Origin: [Synechococcus] sp. NIES-970
GTDB lineage: Bacteria > Cyanobacteriota > Cyanobacteriia > Cyanobacteriales > MRBY01
Length of the DNA stretch: 64,000 nucleotides
NCBI GenBank assembly: GCA_002356215.1
Contig: AP017959.1
Span: 1,876,195-1,940,194 of the forward strand
Direction of reading: 5' to 3'
Made by a program: the position numbers and the translations under genes. The notes under the pieces were generated by a model. That model was not told the DNA's origin. It was given only the letters and a program-made list of their open reading frames with translations, and ran no database searches. Below are positions 8,971 through 17,865 of this stretch, in pieces. Each line of letters starts with the position of its first letter. Position 1 is the first letter of the stretch.

Positions 8971-10588
8971 ATTTCTGCTATTTGGTGCTGGAATTTTAAT
9001 GGGGATGGCCAGTGCCCCCGTAGAAGCTTGGTATTTTGCTTGGGTTGCCCTGGTTCCCCTCTGGCTAGCGGTCGGGCGATCGCCCCAAAAACTTGAACCG
9101 AATTTATCCAGCAGAACCTGGAACCCCATGGCGTTTAGCCGTTACTTTTGGCAGAAATATCGCCAACCCCTAACCCTGAGCTTTTTTTGGGGGCTGGGCT
9201 ACCAAGGATTGACCCTGTTTTGGATTACGGGATTGCACCCGATGACCTGGATGGGAGTGCCCTGGCTGGCGAGTTTGGTGATCGCCATGGCCTGCTGGGT
9301 GATCATTACCCTTTGGGGGGCCGGGATTCCACTATTGTGGGCGGTGGGGATGGCCTGTTTTCAAGAATTTCAGCCCATTGGCTCTAAACTACTGGGGCGT
9401 CTGTCTCGCATTCTCTACGGTGCATCCCTCTGGTGTGTGGTGGAATATCTCTGGAGCCAGAGTGATCTGTTTTGGCACTTTCTGGCCTTTAGTCAGAGCC
9501 CGCACAATTTACCGATTCTTCAATTAGCGCAACTGTCGGGGTTTACCGCGATTTCTTGGATTCTTGTGCTGATTAACGGTTGCCTCGCCGAAAGTTGTTT
9601 AGCAGACGATGGTACTGTTCGCTTTCATCCCAAAAGCTTAATTGTATTGATTTGTGGCCTAATCATCATTGGTAGCGCCCATCTTGTCGGCTGGATCCTC
9701 CTGCAACATACTCCGACCACAAACGGCAATTCTGTCCAAATTGGGATTATTCAAGGAAATATTCCCAATGACATTAAGCTCTACCAAGACGGCACTCAAC
9801 GGGCAATCGCCAACTATCGCGCTGGCTATCAAACCCTCGCCCAGGAACCTCTAGGTCTGATTATTACTCCAGAGACAGCCCTGCCATTGCAAATTGAACA
9901 AATTCTCCAAGCCACCTTTTGGCCCCGTCTGATCCGCACTGAAAATATTCCTCTGGTGCTCGGCGCTTTCGGTAGGGAGGGCAACAATTTCACCAATAGC
10001 CTCTTTACTTTCGATGACCAGGGTTATGTTCTCAGCCGTTATAACAAACAACGCCTTGTCCCCCTGGGGGAATATATTCCCTTTGAACCCCTATTGGGGC
10101 GACTAATCAGCCGCCTCTCTCCCCTAGATGCTCACCTGGTACGGGGCGAAAATCCACTGATTACGAATACTCCTATCGGCCCTGCCACCGTTGCCATTTG
10201 CTACGAATCGGCCTATCCAGAGCATTTTCGCCGCCAAACCGCTGCCGGGGGGGAATTTATCATTGTCGCTTCTAATGATGCCCACTACAGCGAAACCATG
10301 CCAGCTCAGCACCATGCCCTCGATGTGATGCAGGCGATCGCCAATGGCCGCTGGCTCATCCGGGCCAACAATACTGGCTATTCTGGGGTGATCACCCCTA
10401 CTGGTGAAACCCTCTGGCTGTCAGAACTCAACGAATTTGTTACCCATGGCGATCGTATCTATCTACTCACCCACCAGACCCCCTATGTGCGTTGGGGGAA
10501 CTGGCTTGTTAAGGCCCAGGGATTATTCCTTTTCGGGATGGCCTGTTATGGTTTAATCACCCGAAAATTATCAACCCCAACCCTATAA
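8927..10588 (+). CDS. lnt: Apolipoprotein N-acyltransferase
   Basis: Lnt adds the third acyl chain to the N-terminal cysteine of lipoproteins in the cytoplasmic membrane. The 553-residue protein has several N-terminal membrane helices (about residues 15-260) and a C-terminal nitrilase-fold domain with the expected triad: Glu316 (ITPETALP), Lys374 ([12 protein letters not shown]) and Cys425 (AICYES). A final helix lies near the end. The start overlaps panB by 44 bases; an ATG at 8999 is a possible alternative. The lipoprotein encoded at 12147-13733 is one plausible client. Confidence 0.93.
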   Translation: MMFVRGNFPRIWSPKFLLFGAGILMGMASAPVEAWYFAWVALVPLWLAVGRSPQKLEPNLSSRTWNPMAFSRYFWQKYRQPLTLSFFWGLGYQGLTLFWITGLHPMTWMGVPWLASLVIAMACWVIITLWGAGIPLLWAVGMACFQEFQPIGSKLLGRLSRILYGASLWCVVEYLWSQSDLFWHFLAFSQSPHNLPILQLAQLSGFTAISWILVLINGCLAESCLADDGTVRFHPKSLIVLICGLIIIGSAHLVGWILLQHTPTTNGNSVQIGIIQGNIPNDIKLYQDGTQRAIANYRAGYQTLAQEPLGLIITPETALPLQIEQILQATFWPRLIRTENIPLVLGAFGREGNNFTNSLFTFDDQGYVLSRYNKQRLVPLGEYIPFEPLLGRLISRLSPLDAHLVRGENPLITNTPIGPATVAICYESAYPEHFRRQTAAGGEFIIVASNDAHYSETMPAQHHALDVMQAIANGRWLIRANNTGYSGVITPTGETLWLSELNEFVTHGDRIYLLTHQTPYVRWGNWLVKAQGLFLFGMACYGLITRKLSTPTL

Positions 10589-10613
10589 TCCCCACGAGTA
10601 AGGCGCTTCCTAC

Positions 10614-11381
10614 TTAAATACCAATACTTTCTAAAACACTGTCAATGGGTTTGCCTTTGCGAAATTTAGACACTAGAATCGCCGCCTCCGCCCGGGTTAC
10701 TGCTGCTTTAGGCTGATATAAACGGGTTGTCCCATAGAGGCGTTCAAAATTTCGTCCACCTGCTGCATTACCTACATCAAAAGCAATGTAACTTAAATAG
10801 CGATCATCCATCTCGGCGACATCATGAAATCCCCGAGTATGTTGGAGATATTGACGTAATTGCGCAGGACTGCGACGAGAATTTCCTTTAGAATCCAATT
10901 GACTTTTTAAAGCAATCATTTGCTCCCTCGTTAAAGGATCATTCGGTCTAAATCCTCCATCTTCAAAGCCCACAATAAAACCAGCTTCATAGGCGGATTG
11001 GATATAAACAGAATAGGGATTATCTGGCAACACATCTGGAAAAATAGTGCTAGATCCACCAGAAAGCCGAATGGGTGCATCATGCATCACGTTGTAGGCT
11101 TTTATGAGCCAAGCAATAAATTCATCCCGTTGGATAGGGGCATCTGGATTAAAACGATCACTGTTCGCTAGAATAACACCTAGGTGAGTTAACTGCAGGA
11201 TTGCTGCTTTTCCCTCTATTGCTTCAATGTCAATAAAGGGATTAGGGAGATCAAGACGTGCCAAAATAAGCGGTGCTTTTAACTCTAAAGCCTGGACTTG
11301 TGTCGGGAGAGATAAGGCTTGGCCCAATGCAACAAACAGAGGAAAAAAAAGTGCGATTTTTGTGAATTTAGAAGGCTTCAT
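10614..11381 (-). CDS. Exported S-layer homology (SLH) domain protein
   Basis: The 255-residue product starts with a Sec signal peptide (basic MKPSKFTK, hydrophobic core, likely cleavage near residue 31). At least two SLH-type modules follow, recognisable by FNPDAPIQRDEFIAWL, then FPDVLPDNPYSVYIQSAYEAGFI-type spacing with FRPNDPLTREQMIAL, and a third weaker one near YQPKAAVTRAEAAILVSKF. In cyanobacteria SLH proteins bind peptidoglycan-linked polymer or the outer membrane. There is no beta-barrel porin domain, so it is not a typical SLH porin. An AGGAG RBS precedes the ATG. Confidence 0.85.
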   Translation of the reverse strand: MKPSKFTKIALFFPLFVALGQALSLPTQVQALELKAPLILARLDLPNPFIDIEAIEGKAAILQLTHLGVILANSDRFNPDAPIQRDEFIAWLIKAYNVMHDAPIRLSGGSSTIFPDVLPDNPYSVYIQSAYEAGFIVGFEDGGFRPNDPLTREQMIALKSQLDSKGNSRRSPAQLRQYLQHTRGFHDVAEMDDRYLSYIAFDVGNAAGGRNFERLYGTTRLYQPKAAVTRAEAAILVSKFRKGKPIDSVLESIGI

Positions 11382-11567
11382 TTTCTCGCTCCTAACCTTT
11401 TTGGATATGGGGATATGATGTTAAAAATTAGGGACTAATCCTGTCGGATATTCCAGGTAGAAATCCCTAAAAAAGTGCTCGATTAAGGGATGTCTAAACG
11501 GAATTTGCTCTTAGACATCCCCTGGATGGTTTCAATCGAGACAAGACGCTATGTGGGCGATCGCCTG

Positions 11568-12047
11568 TTAGAAAGAAAAGATAGAGTTTTGGTTCTGGAA
11601 GCTGTTCTGGAAACTGCTGTTGTCAACATTGTTCCCAAAACCAATCCCTGCGCCAGTTTGGTGAGCTTCCACGTCGGCCACGCTGCCATTGTTCCCAAAC
11701 CCGAAGGCATCAGATTGCTGTTGGGTAGTGGATTGACCGAGGGTATTGTTGACATTATTGAAAAGACCATCAGCCACCGCAGTTTGGGAGCCGATAATCG
11801 TCGATTGAGCGCCGTTGTTACCACCACTAAAGAAGCCGCTCTGGTTCTGGAAGCTGGATTGGCCCATAGTGTTAGAGGTGGAGTTGCCCACGCCAACGGC
11901 AGCACTGGTTTGTTCAGAAATCATCGTGCTGACAGAGGAGTTGTCGGCTTTAGCAGGTTGGGCGAGGCTGAGAACACTGAGGGCGAGAAAAGCACCAGCA
12001 GTGGCGAGCTTGAAAGATTGGGAACGGGAGGAGAGGGAAAGAATCAT
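11568..12047 (-). CDS. Exported Asn/Gln/Gly-rich repeat protein, amyloid-like
   Basis: The 159-residue product has a signal peptide ending around AKA-DNSS (residue 34). The remainder is rich in Asn, Gln, Ser, Gly and Phe and contains no Cys. Three imperfect repeats of exactly 42 residues can be aligned on Gln46-Thr47, Gln88-Thr89 and Gln130-Thr131, each followed by a GVGN/LFNN/GFGN turn and a Q-rich block. The composition and regular Gln/Asn spacing recall curlin (CsgA) and other functional amyloids, but no curli export genes are seen here. I do not recognise a named family. The plus-strand frame covering the same bases is an antisense shadow. Confidence 0.75.
   Translation of the reverse strand: MILSLSSRSQSFKLATAGAFLALSVLSLAQPAKADNSSVSTMISEQTSAAVGVGNSTSNTMGQSSFQNQSGFFSGGNNGAQSTIIGSQTAVADGLFNNVNNTLGQSTTQQQSDAFGFGNNGSVADVEAHQTGAGIGFGNNVDNSSFQNSFQNQNSIFSF
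11571..11933 (-). repeat. Three 42-residue coding repeats
   Basis: Residues 39-159 of the exported protein fall into three units of 42, 42 and 39 residues. Shared positions are Gln-Thr near residue 8 of each unit, a Gly/Asn turn at about 16-20, and NTMGQSSFQNQS, NTLGQSTTQQQS or NSSFQNSFQNQN in the middle. The units have diverged, so this is an old internal duplication. Confidence 0.75.
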
Positions 12048-12146
12048 GGGTCAGTTACCTGTTTGATTGGATGTATGTTGCCAGGTGATAGTGACCCCAA
12101 TTTTTGGCTTATGCAGTTTTTGATCTTTCTCAGAGAAAACCTTTTT

Positions 12147-13733
12147 CTAAAACAGTTCAGTCGTGATTTTCTGGAGGGGATTTTCGGTGGTGATAGGCGT
12201 TTTCGTTGAGGGAGTCAGGGTGAAATAGGGGGCGATCGCCTCGGCTTCGACCCAGCCTGAGAAGTAATCGACAATGGTCACATCTTGGGTGAGGGTAAAG
12301 AGCTGAAAATCCCCCCGCAGCACATTGGTATCTTGCACCCCTTCAGCGGTATAGCCCTGTTCACTGATGCCCACAGGCCCTAAACCCACGGCATTTTCCT
12401 GGACTTCATCAAAGGCCCTTGTAAAGCGATCGCCTGCCCAATGCCATTCCTCTCCGGGCCAATAGATTCCTTTTTCCCAACGAAAAGCCCCTTCCGGTAC
12501 TGTCACCCGAAACCCAGGGCTATAGGCAATTTCGTAACGGCCTTGTTTGGGTTGGCCGTCAATGCCCAAAGGCACTGTGTTTGCCCACCAAAGCACTTCA
12601 GCGGTGGTTTCAGTCAGGGTCGCACTGGGGGTTGGGGCCAACAAACTGCGGTAGACAGGGACACCCGATGGGGGCAATTGGGTTTCTAGGGCGAACCACC
12701 AGCAATCCCAAGCGTCCCACTGCTGGATTTCACGCCACTGAATTTGGCAAATGCCGTTGCCTGTTGCTACCCAAAGCAAATCTTCCTCAGCATGAAGCTG
12801 TGTTGGAATCGCCCCCACCAGAGGGCTGTCTGTGATGGTGTAGAAAGTCAGTTCCCCCTGGCGCCAGTCATTGGTGAATTCATAAACCCCCAAGCCCCGA
12901 GCCGGAATTTGTCGGGAGCCTTCGGCGGCATATTTCGTCCCGAACCAGAGAATCGTTTCGCTATCTGTAGTTATCCCCTGGAGGTCAGTAATTTGGGTGG
13001 CGATCGCCTCTGGGGGTTGATGCAATTCGAGAGAGTTTGTCGTCAAGTCATAGCGAATAAAAGTGCTGAGGCCGCTAAACCCTTCCCCCTGTTCCGAAGA
13101 AACCGCAAAAAATAATGCATTGCCCACTGGCAGCGCCGCCGTTACCGCCGGGATCCCCAGGTCATTGCCGATACCACTAGCCCGTAACTGTTCGAGGGTA
13201 TAGAGATCGAGGGCGATCGCCTCGGTTTCCCCAGGGGGAATGAGTTCAAAAATGGTCTTTTCTGGGGGATTTTCAAAACTTAAAAAAGGATTGGGGCGCA
13301 AAAAAACGCGATATTGATAAGTCTTCCCCGCCAGTTCTAAAGTTTGAAAAGCGGGATCTTCTCCCGTGCGTAGTCGCTCCAGGTCAGGTTCTTGATCTGG
13401 GGTAAAAACAGCCGGTGGCAGAATAGCCCAAGCCTGGGTTTCACGACAAAAAATTAATTGATGCTGCTTAGTCTGCACCATCACAGTATCCGCATCGGCC
13501 TGGATATCCCAAGCCATAAAATCAAACTGCTCTGCCACCGAAAGATCTGCTTTGATCGTAAACTGTTGGGCTTCAGGGTCAGTCTGGGGGCAGTTTGTTG
13601 CATCGTTTGCTGTCGGCGAGAGCACCTCATCTGAAGCAGTCGAGCCCCCACAAGCATTGAGGAGTATTAAACTGACCCAGAGCCAAGGCGATCGCCTCAG
13701 ATACCGCCTAAAATTCTGCCCTATTATGCCCAT
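12147..13733 (-). CDS. Hypothetical lipoprotein
   Basis: The 528-residue product starts with a basic segment and a hydrophobic stretch ending in the lipobox LLNAC, so Cys28 would be lipidated. A TTG start five codons upstream is possible. The mature part is mostly beta-strand-like with recurring W and G spacing (AVSSEQGEGFSG, TILWFGTKYA, LLWVATGNGICQIQW), which suggests a beta-propeller, but no named family is recognised. It would be anchored in the plasma or outer membrane facing the periplasm. It lies just upstream of, and in the same direction as, the repeat protein and the SLH gene. Confidence 0.8.
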   Translation of the reverse strand: MGIIGQNFRRYLRRSPWLWVSLILLNACGGSTASDEVLSPTANDATNCPQTDPEAQQFTIKADLSVAEQFDFMAWDIQADADTVMVQTKQHQLIFCRETQAWAILPPAVFTPDQEPDLERLRTGEDPAFQTLELAGKTYQYRVFLRPNPFLSFENPPEKTIFELIPPGETEAIALDLYTLEQLRASGIGNDLGIPAVTAALPVGNALFFAVSSEQGEGFSGLSTFIRYDLTTNSLELHQPPEAIATQITDLQGITTDSETILWFGTKYAAEGSRQIPARGLGVYEFTNDWRQGELTFYTITDSPLVGAIPTQLHAEEDLLWVATGNGICQIQWREIQQWDAWDCWWFALETQLPPSGVPVYRSLLAPTPSATLTETTAEVLWWANTVPLGIDGQPKQGRYEIAYSPGFRVTVPEGAFRWEKGIYWPGEEWHWAGDRFTRAFDEVQENAVGLGPVGISEQGYTAEGVQDTNVLRGDFQLFTLTQDVTIVDYFSGWVEAEAIAPYFTLTPSTKTPITTENPLQKITTELF

Positions 13734-13885
13734 TCGCCTTACCGTCAAATTTTGCTATCTTCATTTTCCGGTCAGACCTTTTCCCTAGGGAGCCCTTGCG
13801 TCGGAACTTCATAAAGATTTATCTTTATTGTCCCTAGACTTTTTTGATTTCCGCATCCACCCCCTAGCCCCGGCCACATTTCACC

Positions 13886-14326
13886 ATGGCGCACATTCAG
13901 ATCGACCCCCTGGCCATCCAACTCCAGACCCTAGAAACCGAAACCCTCCTCAAGGCGCTCCTCCGGGCCAAGGTAAACCTGGCAGCTATTTGTGGTGGCA
14001 AAGGCTATTGCGGTACTTGCGTTGTCGCGATCACCAGCGGCGGTGATCAACTCAGCCCTGTGACAGCCCAGGAACAAATCATTTTAGATAACCTGAAAAA
14101 ATCCAGCACTACCCACCGCCTCAGTTGCCAAGCCTATCTTCGAGGCCATGAAACCGTCGCCTGTGATCTGCCACCCAAGGCCCTAACGAAATTACAACAA
14201 ATCTTTGATCGCCTCAAAAATCGCTATGCTCCCAGGGATATTCGCCATCCCCGCACCGGGGAACTGCTCGTTGCCCAGGGTGGGATCGTGACCCAAGATA
14301 TTCTGGAACGCCTCCTCAGTGCTTAG
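13886..14326 (+). CDS. 2Fe-2S ferredoxin (PAP-cluster type)
   Basis: The 146-residue protein has a plant-type ferredoxin fold with the cluster ligands in AAICGGKGYCGTCVV (C-x5-C-x2-C) and a fourth Cys in HRLSCQAYL. The extended C-terminus includes IRHPRTGELLVAQGG. The spacing C-x5-C differs from photosynthetic PetF (C-x4-C), which fits the specialised ferredoxins of the slr0144-slr0152 cluster in Synechocystis (probably the slr0148 or slr0150 counterpart). It likely passes electrons in assembly or repair of photosystem II, an inference from the family. A second ferredoxin with the same pattern lies 1.2 kb downstream. Confidence 0.85.
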   Translation: MAHIQIDPLAIQLQTLETETLLKALLRAKVNLAAICGGKGYCGTCVVAITSGGDQLSPVTAQEQIILDNLKKSSTTHRLSCQAYLRGHETVACDLPPKALTKLQQIFDRLKNRYAPRDIRHPRTGELLVAQGGIVTQDILERLLSA

Positions 14327-14633
14327 TTAGGTAAAGAAATCGCAAAGCATTTCGTCAATTTGCATGAAGAAAAAGTAAAGTTTTGTTGACCAATATTATC
14401 CCCAGGTAGGGGGCGGAATTTTCCATGTTATGTTGGTCTCTCATAACAAAACTGCAGATTTATGCCGAGTTTCTCAGCATTTACAGTCCTAAAAAGGGCT
14501 CACTGTATAGATCGTTTAGAGTGAGGCATCTAAGAGTCGTTTTGCTAAATTTTTTGGCAACATTTAGCGCTTTTTAGTTAGATATTGCCAAATGTTGTTG
14601 CATTGTTTTTGAGTTGGTCTAGGTAACTGGATT
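14327..14633. other. Intergenic region with overlapping inverted repeats
   Basis: About 300 bases separate the first ferredoxin from the pseudo-receiver gene. TTTGGCAA at 14553-14560 can pair with TTGCCAAA at 14585-14592. The overlapping CAACATTT at 14558-14565 can pair with AAATGTTG at 14590-14597. The two pairings exclude each other, and they end 37 bases before the ATG at 14634. No gene was seen in the gap. Confidence 0.5.
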
Positions 14634-15449
14634 ATGGTTGGGACATCCACGCTACATAACCAAACAATTTTGATCGCCGAGATGGATGAGCTTGTGTATG
14701 AACCCATCGCGGCTCACCTCACCCAGGCAGGAGCGGTGGTTCATGTCTTTGGGACAAGACAGGCACTGCTCAAAGAATGTGATCGTCACTGCCCCCAGTT
14801 GCTCCTACTGGGAAGTTTACCGAACACCAATAGTCTTGATTTATTCCGCCAGTGCCGTGATTTTTGGCAAGAGCTGCCCGTGATTTTGTTGGCTCATCAG
14901 CCCCTGGTCAATGATCATTTCCGGGAGTGGGCGATCAAGCAAGGGGTGCGAGAGGTCGTCAGTAGCTACACTCAGCATTTAGCCCAGTTACAGTTGGCGG
15001 TTAAGGATGCTTTATTTCCGCTGCTTGAACCTGTTTCTGTGCGGGCAAAACGGACAATTCCCCCCACGACGATTACAAAAATCACCAGCCCCGATACCAC
15101 CACTGATATTTCCCGTGAGCGGGCGGCGATCGCCTTGAATCAAATTAGCGAATTTGGCAAAAAATATTTTGGAAACCTCGCCATCGGCAACTATTGGCGC
15201 AAATCCCAACAGGATCTCCAAACCGAACACCCTCTCCTCGATTTTTGGGCCGTTGACCATTGGGGGGGCTTTGCCGCTAATTCGGAGGCGATCGCCCCAC
15301 CCACCCCCAAGCTTACTCAGGCCGAACTTCTCAGTCTCAAGCTGTGGGTGAGCACCTTCACCCACGAGTGCGAACGCATTGTGGTGGACTTCCCTAAGCT
15401 CCTCCAGCAATATGCCCTGGGTGAAGCTGACTGCCGCTTTCTCCTTTAA
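14634..15449 (+). CDS. Pseudo-receiver domain protein (PAP cluster)
   Basis: The 271-residue protein begins with a response-regulator-like fold (TILIAEMDELVYEPIAAHL, then LLLLGSLPN, then PVILLAHQ). The phosphorylated Asp is replaced by Gly60, so phosphotransfer is not expected. After a Pro/Thr-rich linker (about 130-165) comes a C-terminal region of about 105 residues with conserved Trp and Phe (IGNYWRKSQQDLQ, LDFWAVDHWGG) that I do not recognise by name. Its position between two ferredoxin genes corresponds to slr0149 in the Synechocystis PAP cluster, from memory. Confidence 0.75.
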   Translation: MVGTSTLHNQTILIAEMDELVYEPIAAHLTQAGAVVHVFGTRQALLKECDRHCPQLLLLGSLPNTNSLDLFRQCRDFWQELPVILLAHQPLVNDHFREWAIKQGVREVVSSYTQHLAQLQLAVKDALFPLLEPVSVRAKRTIPPTTITKITSPDTTTDISRERAAIALNQISEFGKKYFGNLAIGNYWRKSQQDLQTEHPLLDFWAVDHWGGFAANSEAIAPPTPKLTQAELLSLKLWVSTFTHECERIVVDFPKLLQQYALGEADCRFLL

Positions 15450-15484
15450 ATAAATCAAGTTTTTTACCCACCCCCTGATCTCCT

Positions 15485-15997
15485 GTGAAAAAAATCTCAA
15501 TCCAACCCCTCGACAAAACCGTTCCCGTCAATAATGAAGCAACCCTGCTTGATGTCTTGGTGCGGGAAGACATGAATGTCATGCAGGCCTGCGGTGCCCA
15601 GGGTCGCTGTGCCACCTGTCATATCTATGTCAAATCTGGGGGAGAAGCTCTCAGCCCAATGAATGACCAGGAGCGTTTGACCCTGAGTTTCATTGCCACG
15701 GCCCAGGCGAATTCCCGCCTTGCCTGTCAAACAAAAATTCTCGGGGATGGCGCCACCATCGAAGTCCCCCGGGGCATGTATATCGGCTCGATGAACGAAC
15801 TGAAGTCTCTGGTGGGAACCCGCGCCAGCCAAAATATTATTCACCCCCTCACCGGGGAAGTACTGGTAGAAGAAAGTAAATTGATTCTCCGGTCTGCCCT
15901 AGAAAAAATGGCTAGTATTGATGCCGCCCTAGAGACAAACTTATTAGATGTGTTTCAACCATCTTCGGTGTCTAACATCGCCAACTACTTTGATTAA
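15485..15997 (+). CDS. 2Fe-2S ferredoxin (PAP-cluster type)
   Basis: The frame starts with GTG at 15485 and gives 170 residues. Cluster ligands are in MQACGAQGRCATCHIY (C-x5-C-x2-C) with a fourth Cys in SRLACQTKI. A C-terminal extension of about 70 residues ends IANYFD and contains HPLTGEVLVEESKL, parallel to the RHPRTGELLVAQ segment of the first ferredoxin, so the two are paralogues. It is probably a dedicated electron carrier within the photosystem II assembly cluster. No clear Shine-Dalgarno sequence precedes the GTG. Confidence 0.85.
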   Translation: MKKISIQPLDKTVPVNNEATLLDVLVREDMNVMQACGAQGRCATCHIYVKSGGEALSPMNDQERLTLSFIATAQANSRLACQTKILGDGATIEVPRGMYIGSMNELKSLVGTRASQNIIHPLTGEVLVEESKLILRSALEKMASIDAALETNLLDVFQPSSVSNIANYFD

Positions 15998-16053
15998 GTT
16001 GCGCTGTTTTTGCTTTTGTTTTAAACCTCTCTACTGCTCCCCTTGATTTAGCC

Positions 16054-16761
16054 ATGGTTTCTTCTGCTCGCCCCCAAACTCTGCTCTATCACCGCTCTTG
16101 GCAAAAAGCCTGCCACTACAGCCGCCATACGTTTTTTAAATTTGACCCTGACCAAGGTACGGTATGCGATCGCCATGGCCAGCGTAATCTCTTGACCACC
16201 GAAGATTTTATTATTGGTCTTCAAAAAGGTCTTGAACATGAAGTAGGCGAAGCCTCTGGCTGGTTGATGTACCTCATTGGCCAAGAATGGGGCGTAGAAG
16301 ATGCAGCCCAATTTAAGGGATGGTTCCAGGATGAATTTGGCATGTACTTTAAAGATGCCTCCCTCCGCTTCGCCCTCGAAACCTGGTGGTGGCCCCTCAC
16401 GGCCCAGGGCTGGGGAAAATGGCAGGTGGATCTATCTTCTGTAAAGGAAGGGTTTTTGTTTGTAGATCTGTATGATTCGGCAGTGGCTAAGACCCTCGGG
16501 GATGTGGGTAAACCGGTGTGTTTTCTCTATGCGGGTCTATTTGCGGGATTTTTCTCCAGCTTTTTTGACCGGGCCCTCAGCAGCACCGAAATCCAATGCT
16601 ATTCCATGGGGAATGAGTTTTGTCGCTTTCTGATTGGCTCCGAAAAGCGGGTCAAGGCAGCGGAATTTTGGCTCACCTCTGGGGCGACGGCTGGGGATAT
16701 TGAAGCACGGCTCCAAGACATCAGAACCGAGGCCGACCTCGATGCCGTCAATCGCAGCTAA
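16054..16761 (+). CDS. V4R domain protein (slr0144-like)
   Basis: The 235-residue protein carries a C-terminal V4R (4-vinyl reductase) domain, about residues 145-205, recognised by VCFLYAGLFAGFFSSFFDRAL and the following CYSMGNEFCRFLI. V4R domains bind small molecules, and proteins of this type are part of the Synechocystis PAP operon, whose loss impairs photosystem II. No 4-vinyl reductase activity should be assumed. Two Cys in CYSMGNEFC could bind a metal. The next gene follows after 19 bases. Confidence 0.85.
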   Translation: MVSSARPQTLLYHRSWQKACHYSRHTFFKFDPDQGTVCDRHGQRNLLTTEDFIIGLQKGLEHEVGEASGWLMYLIGQEWGVEDAAQFKGWFQDEFGMYFKDASLRFALETWWWPLTAQGWGKWQVDLSSVKEGFLFVDLYDSAVAKTLGDVGKPVCFLYAGLFAGFFSSFFDRALSSTEIQCYSMGNEFCRFLIGSEKRVKAAEFWLTSGATAGDIEARLQDIRTEADLDAVNRS

Positions 16762-16780
16762 GAAATTAGGTTAAAAGACC

Positions 16781-17278
16781 ATGGCACAGGACTCTTTGTT
16801 ACGACGCTGGTTTCCGACCTTTGTAGGACTCTTTGAGAAGTTAGCTCCGGCCCCTCAAAATCTCCCAACTCCGCCTGAGGTCAAAGCGCCGACGGTTCAG
16901 AGCCCGAGGCGATCGCCCCCCAAACCCAGTGGCCCATTTTTTCTCCAGGGTTTAGAGTCGGCTGATTTTTTGTCCCGGGATGATTTGTTGCTTGATCTGC
17001 AATGGCTGGCCCCCCCCTCAGCCTTGGATCAATACGCCGCCACCTTGCAACCGCCGACCCCAGAAACGCCGAGGCGATCGCCCAAAGAAGCCGTAGATCC
17101 AGACGCTGATTCCGACTTCTTCATTCGCGGTCTCCACACCATTGGTAACCTCGAAACCCTCAAAAACCTCGACCTCGTGGCCCATCTCACCTGGGAAGAA
17201 CAGGGCCAGACCCTCCTGGAGGTGGATCCCGATGACTATGACCTCCTCGATGACCTCTTGGATATAGCCGATATTTAG
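16781..17278 (+). CDS. Proline-rich acidic protein of the PAP cluster
   Basis: The 165-residue product has a short amphipathic N-terminus (LLRRWFPTFVGLFEKL), Pro/Ser-rich linkers and two related modules: FFLQGLESADFLSRDDLLLDLQWL near residues 48-71 and FFIRGLHTIGNLETLKNLDLVAHLTW near 107-132. It ends in a run of Asp/Leu. The linkers contain PRRSPPK and PRRSPKE, both encoded across HIP1 octamers. It is not recognised beyond its position, which matches slr0145 or slr0146 in Synechocystis. It could act as a scaffold; that is an inference from its modular, disordered build. Confidence 0.7.
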   Translation: MAQDSLLRRWFPTFVGLFEKLAPAPQNLPTPPEVKAPTVQSPRRSPPKPSGPFFLQGLESADFLSRDDLLLDLQWLAPPSALDQYAATLQPPTPETPRRSPKEAVDPDADSDFFIRGLHTIGNLETLKNLDLVAHLTWEEQGQTLLEVDPDDYDLLDDLLDIADI

Positions 17279-17392
17279 ACTACGTTGGGCAAAATATTAA
17301 AAAATCCAACGTTTTTACCGACTTCTTGCAGAAAAATTTAAAATCTTTCCATCCTAATTCCCTTCCCTCGCTTTAGCTGAATCTGAAAAACA

Positions 17393-17863
17393 ATGATTAC
17401 ACTCCTTGAAAACTTGCTTGAACGCTCGGACGGCGCCTACATTGAGCCCCAAGACCTCGATCAGGTCGATCAAACCCTCCAATCTTGGGGCGATCGCCGC
17501 ATCACCTACCAACTCATCCAGGAAAAAGAAGAAAAAATTGTCGATGAAACCCTTAAACGTTTCCAGACAGACCACGAAATTCTCTTAAAATCAGCCCCGG
17601 CCAATGTTCTAAAAAAATGTAAAGGCGACCTCGTTTCCGTACTGCGTAACTGCGCCACCGCAATGCTCCTCCAGGATGAAGAGTTACTCAAGGACCGCTT
17701 TTTGTACTGGATGCAAAACATCATGCGGGCAGTGAAAAACCAGAAATATAACGACCAGGTTTATCGCATTATCCAAGACGTTGTTCAGGAAGAATTACCA
17801 GCCCAATACGCCCAACAGATGCTCCCCTACCTCCAGCTCACCCACCAATACCTCAGCGAATAA
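17393..17863 (+). CDS. Divergent phycobiliprotein-like protein
   Basis: The 156-residue all-helical protein can be aligned by eye along its full length with allophycocyanin subunits. AYIEPQDLDQVDQTLQSWGDR matches the ApcA RYLSPGELDRIKSFVTSGERR region. LKKCKGDLVSVLRNCATAMLLQDEELL matches the [23 protein letters not shown] region. Cys76 falls at the bilin-attachment position, and Asp79 keeps the C-x-x-D spacing, though the usual Arg at +2 is Gly. Whether it binds a bilin is unknown. It lies 2 bases before the second V4R gene, in the photosystem II assembly cluster. Confidence 0.65.
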   Translation: MITLLENLLERSDGAYIEPQDLDQVDQTLQSWGDRRITYQLIQEKEEKIVDETLKRFQTDHEILLKSAPANVLKKCKGDLVSVLRNCATAMLLQDEELLKDRFLYWMQNIMRAVKNQKYNDQVYRIIQDVVQEELPAQYAQQMLPYLQLTHQYLSE

Positions 17864-17865
17864 CC

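Noticed and set aside
11490-12209. Plus-strand 239-codon frame
   Set aside because: It is antisense to the repeat protein, which has a signal peptide and regular repeats; the plus frame has neither.
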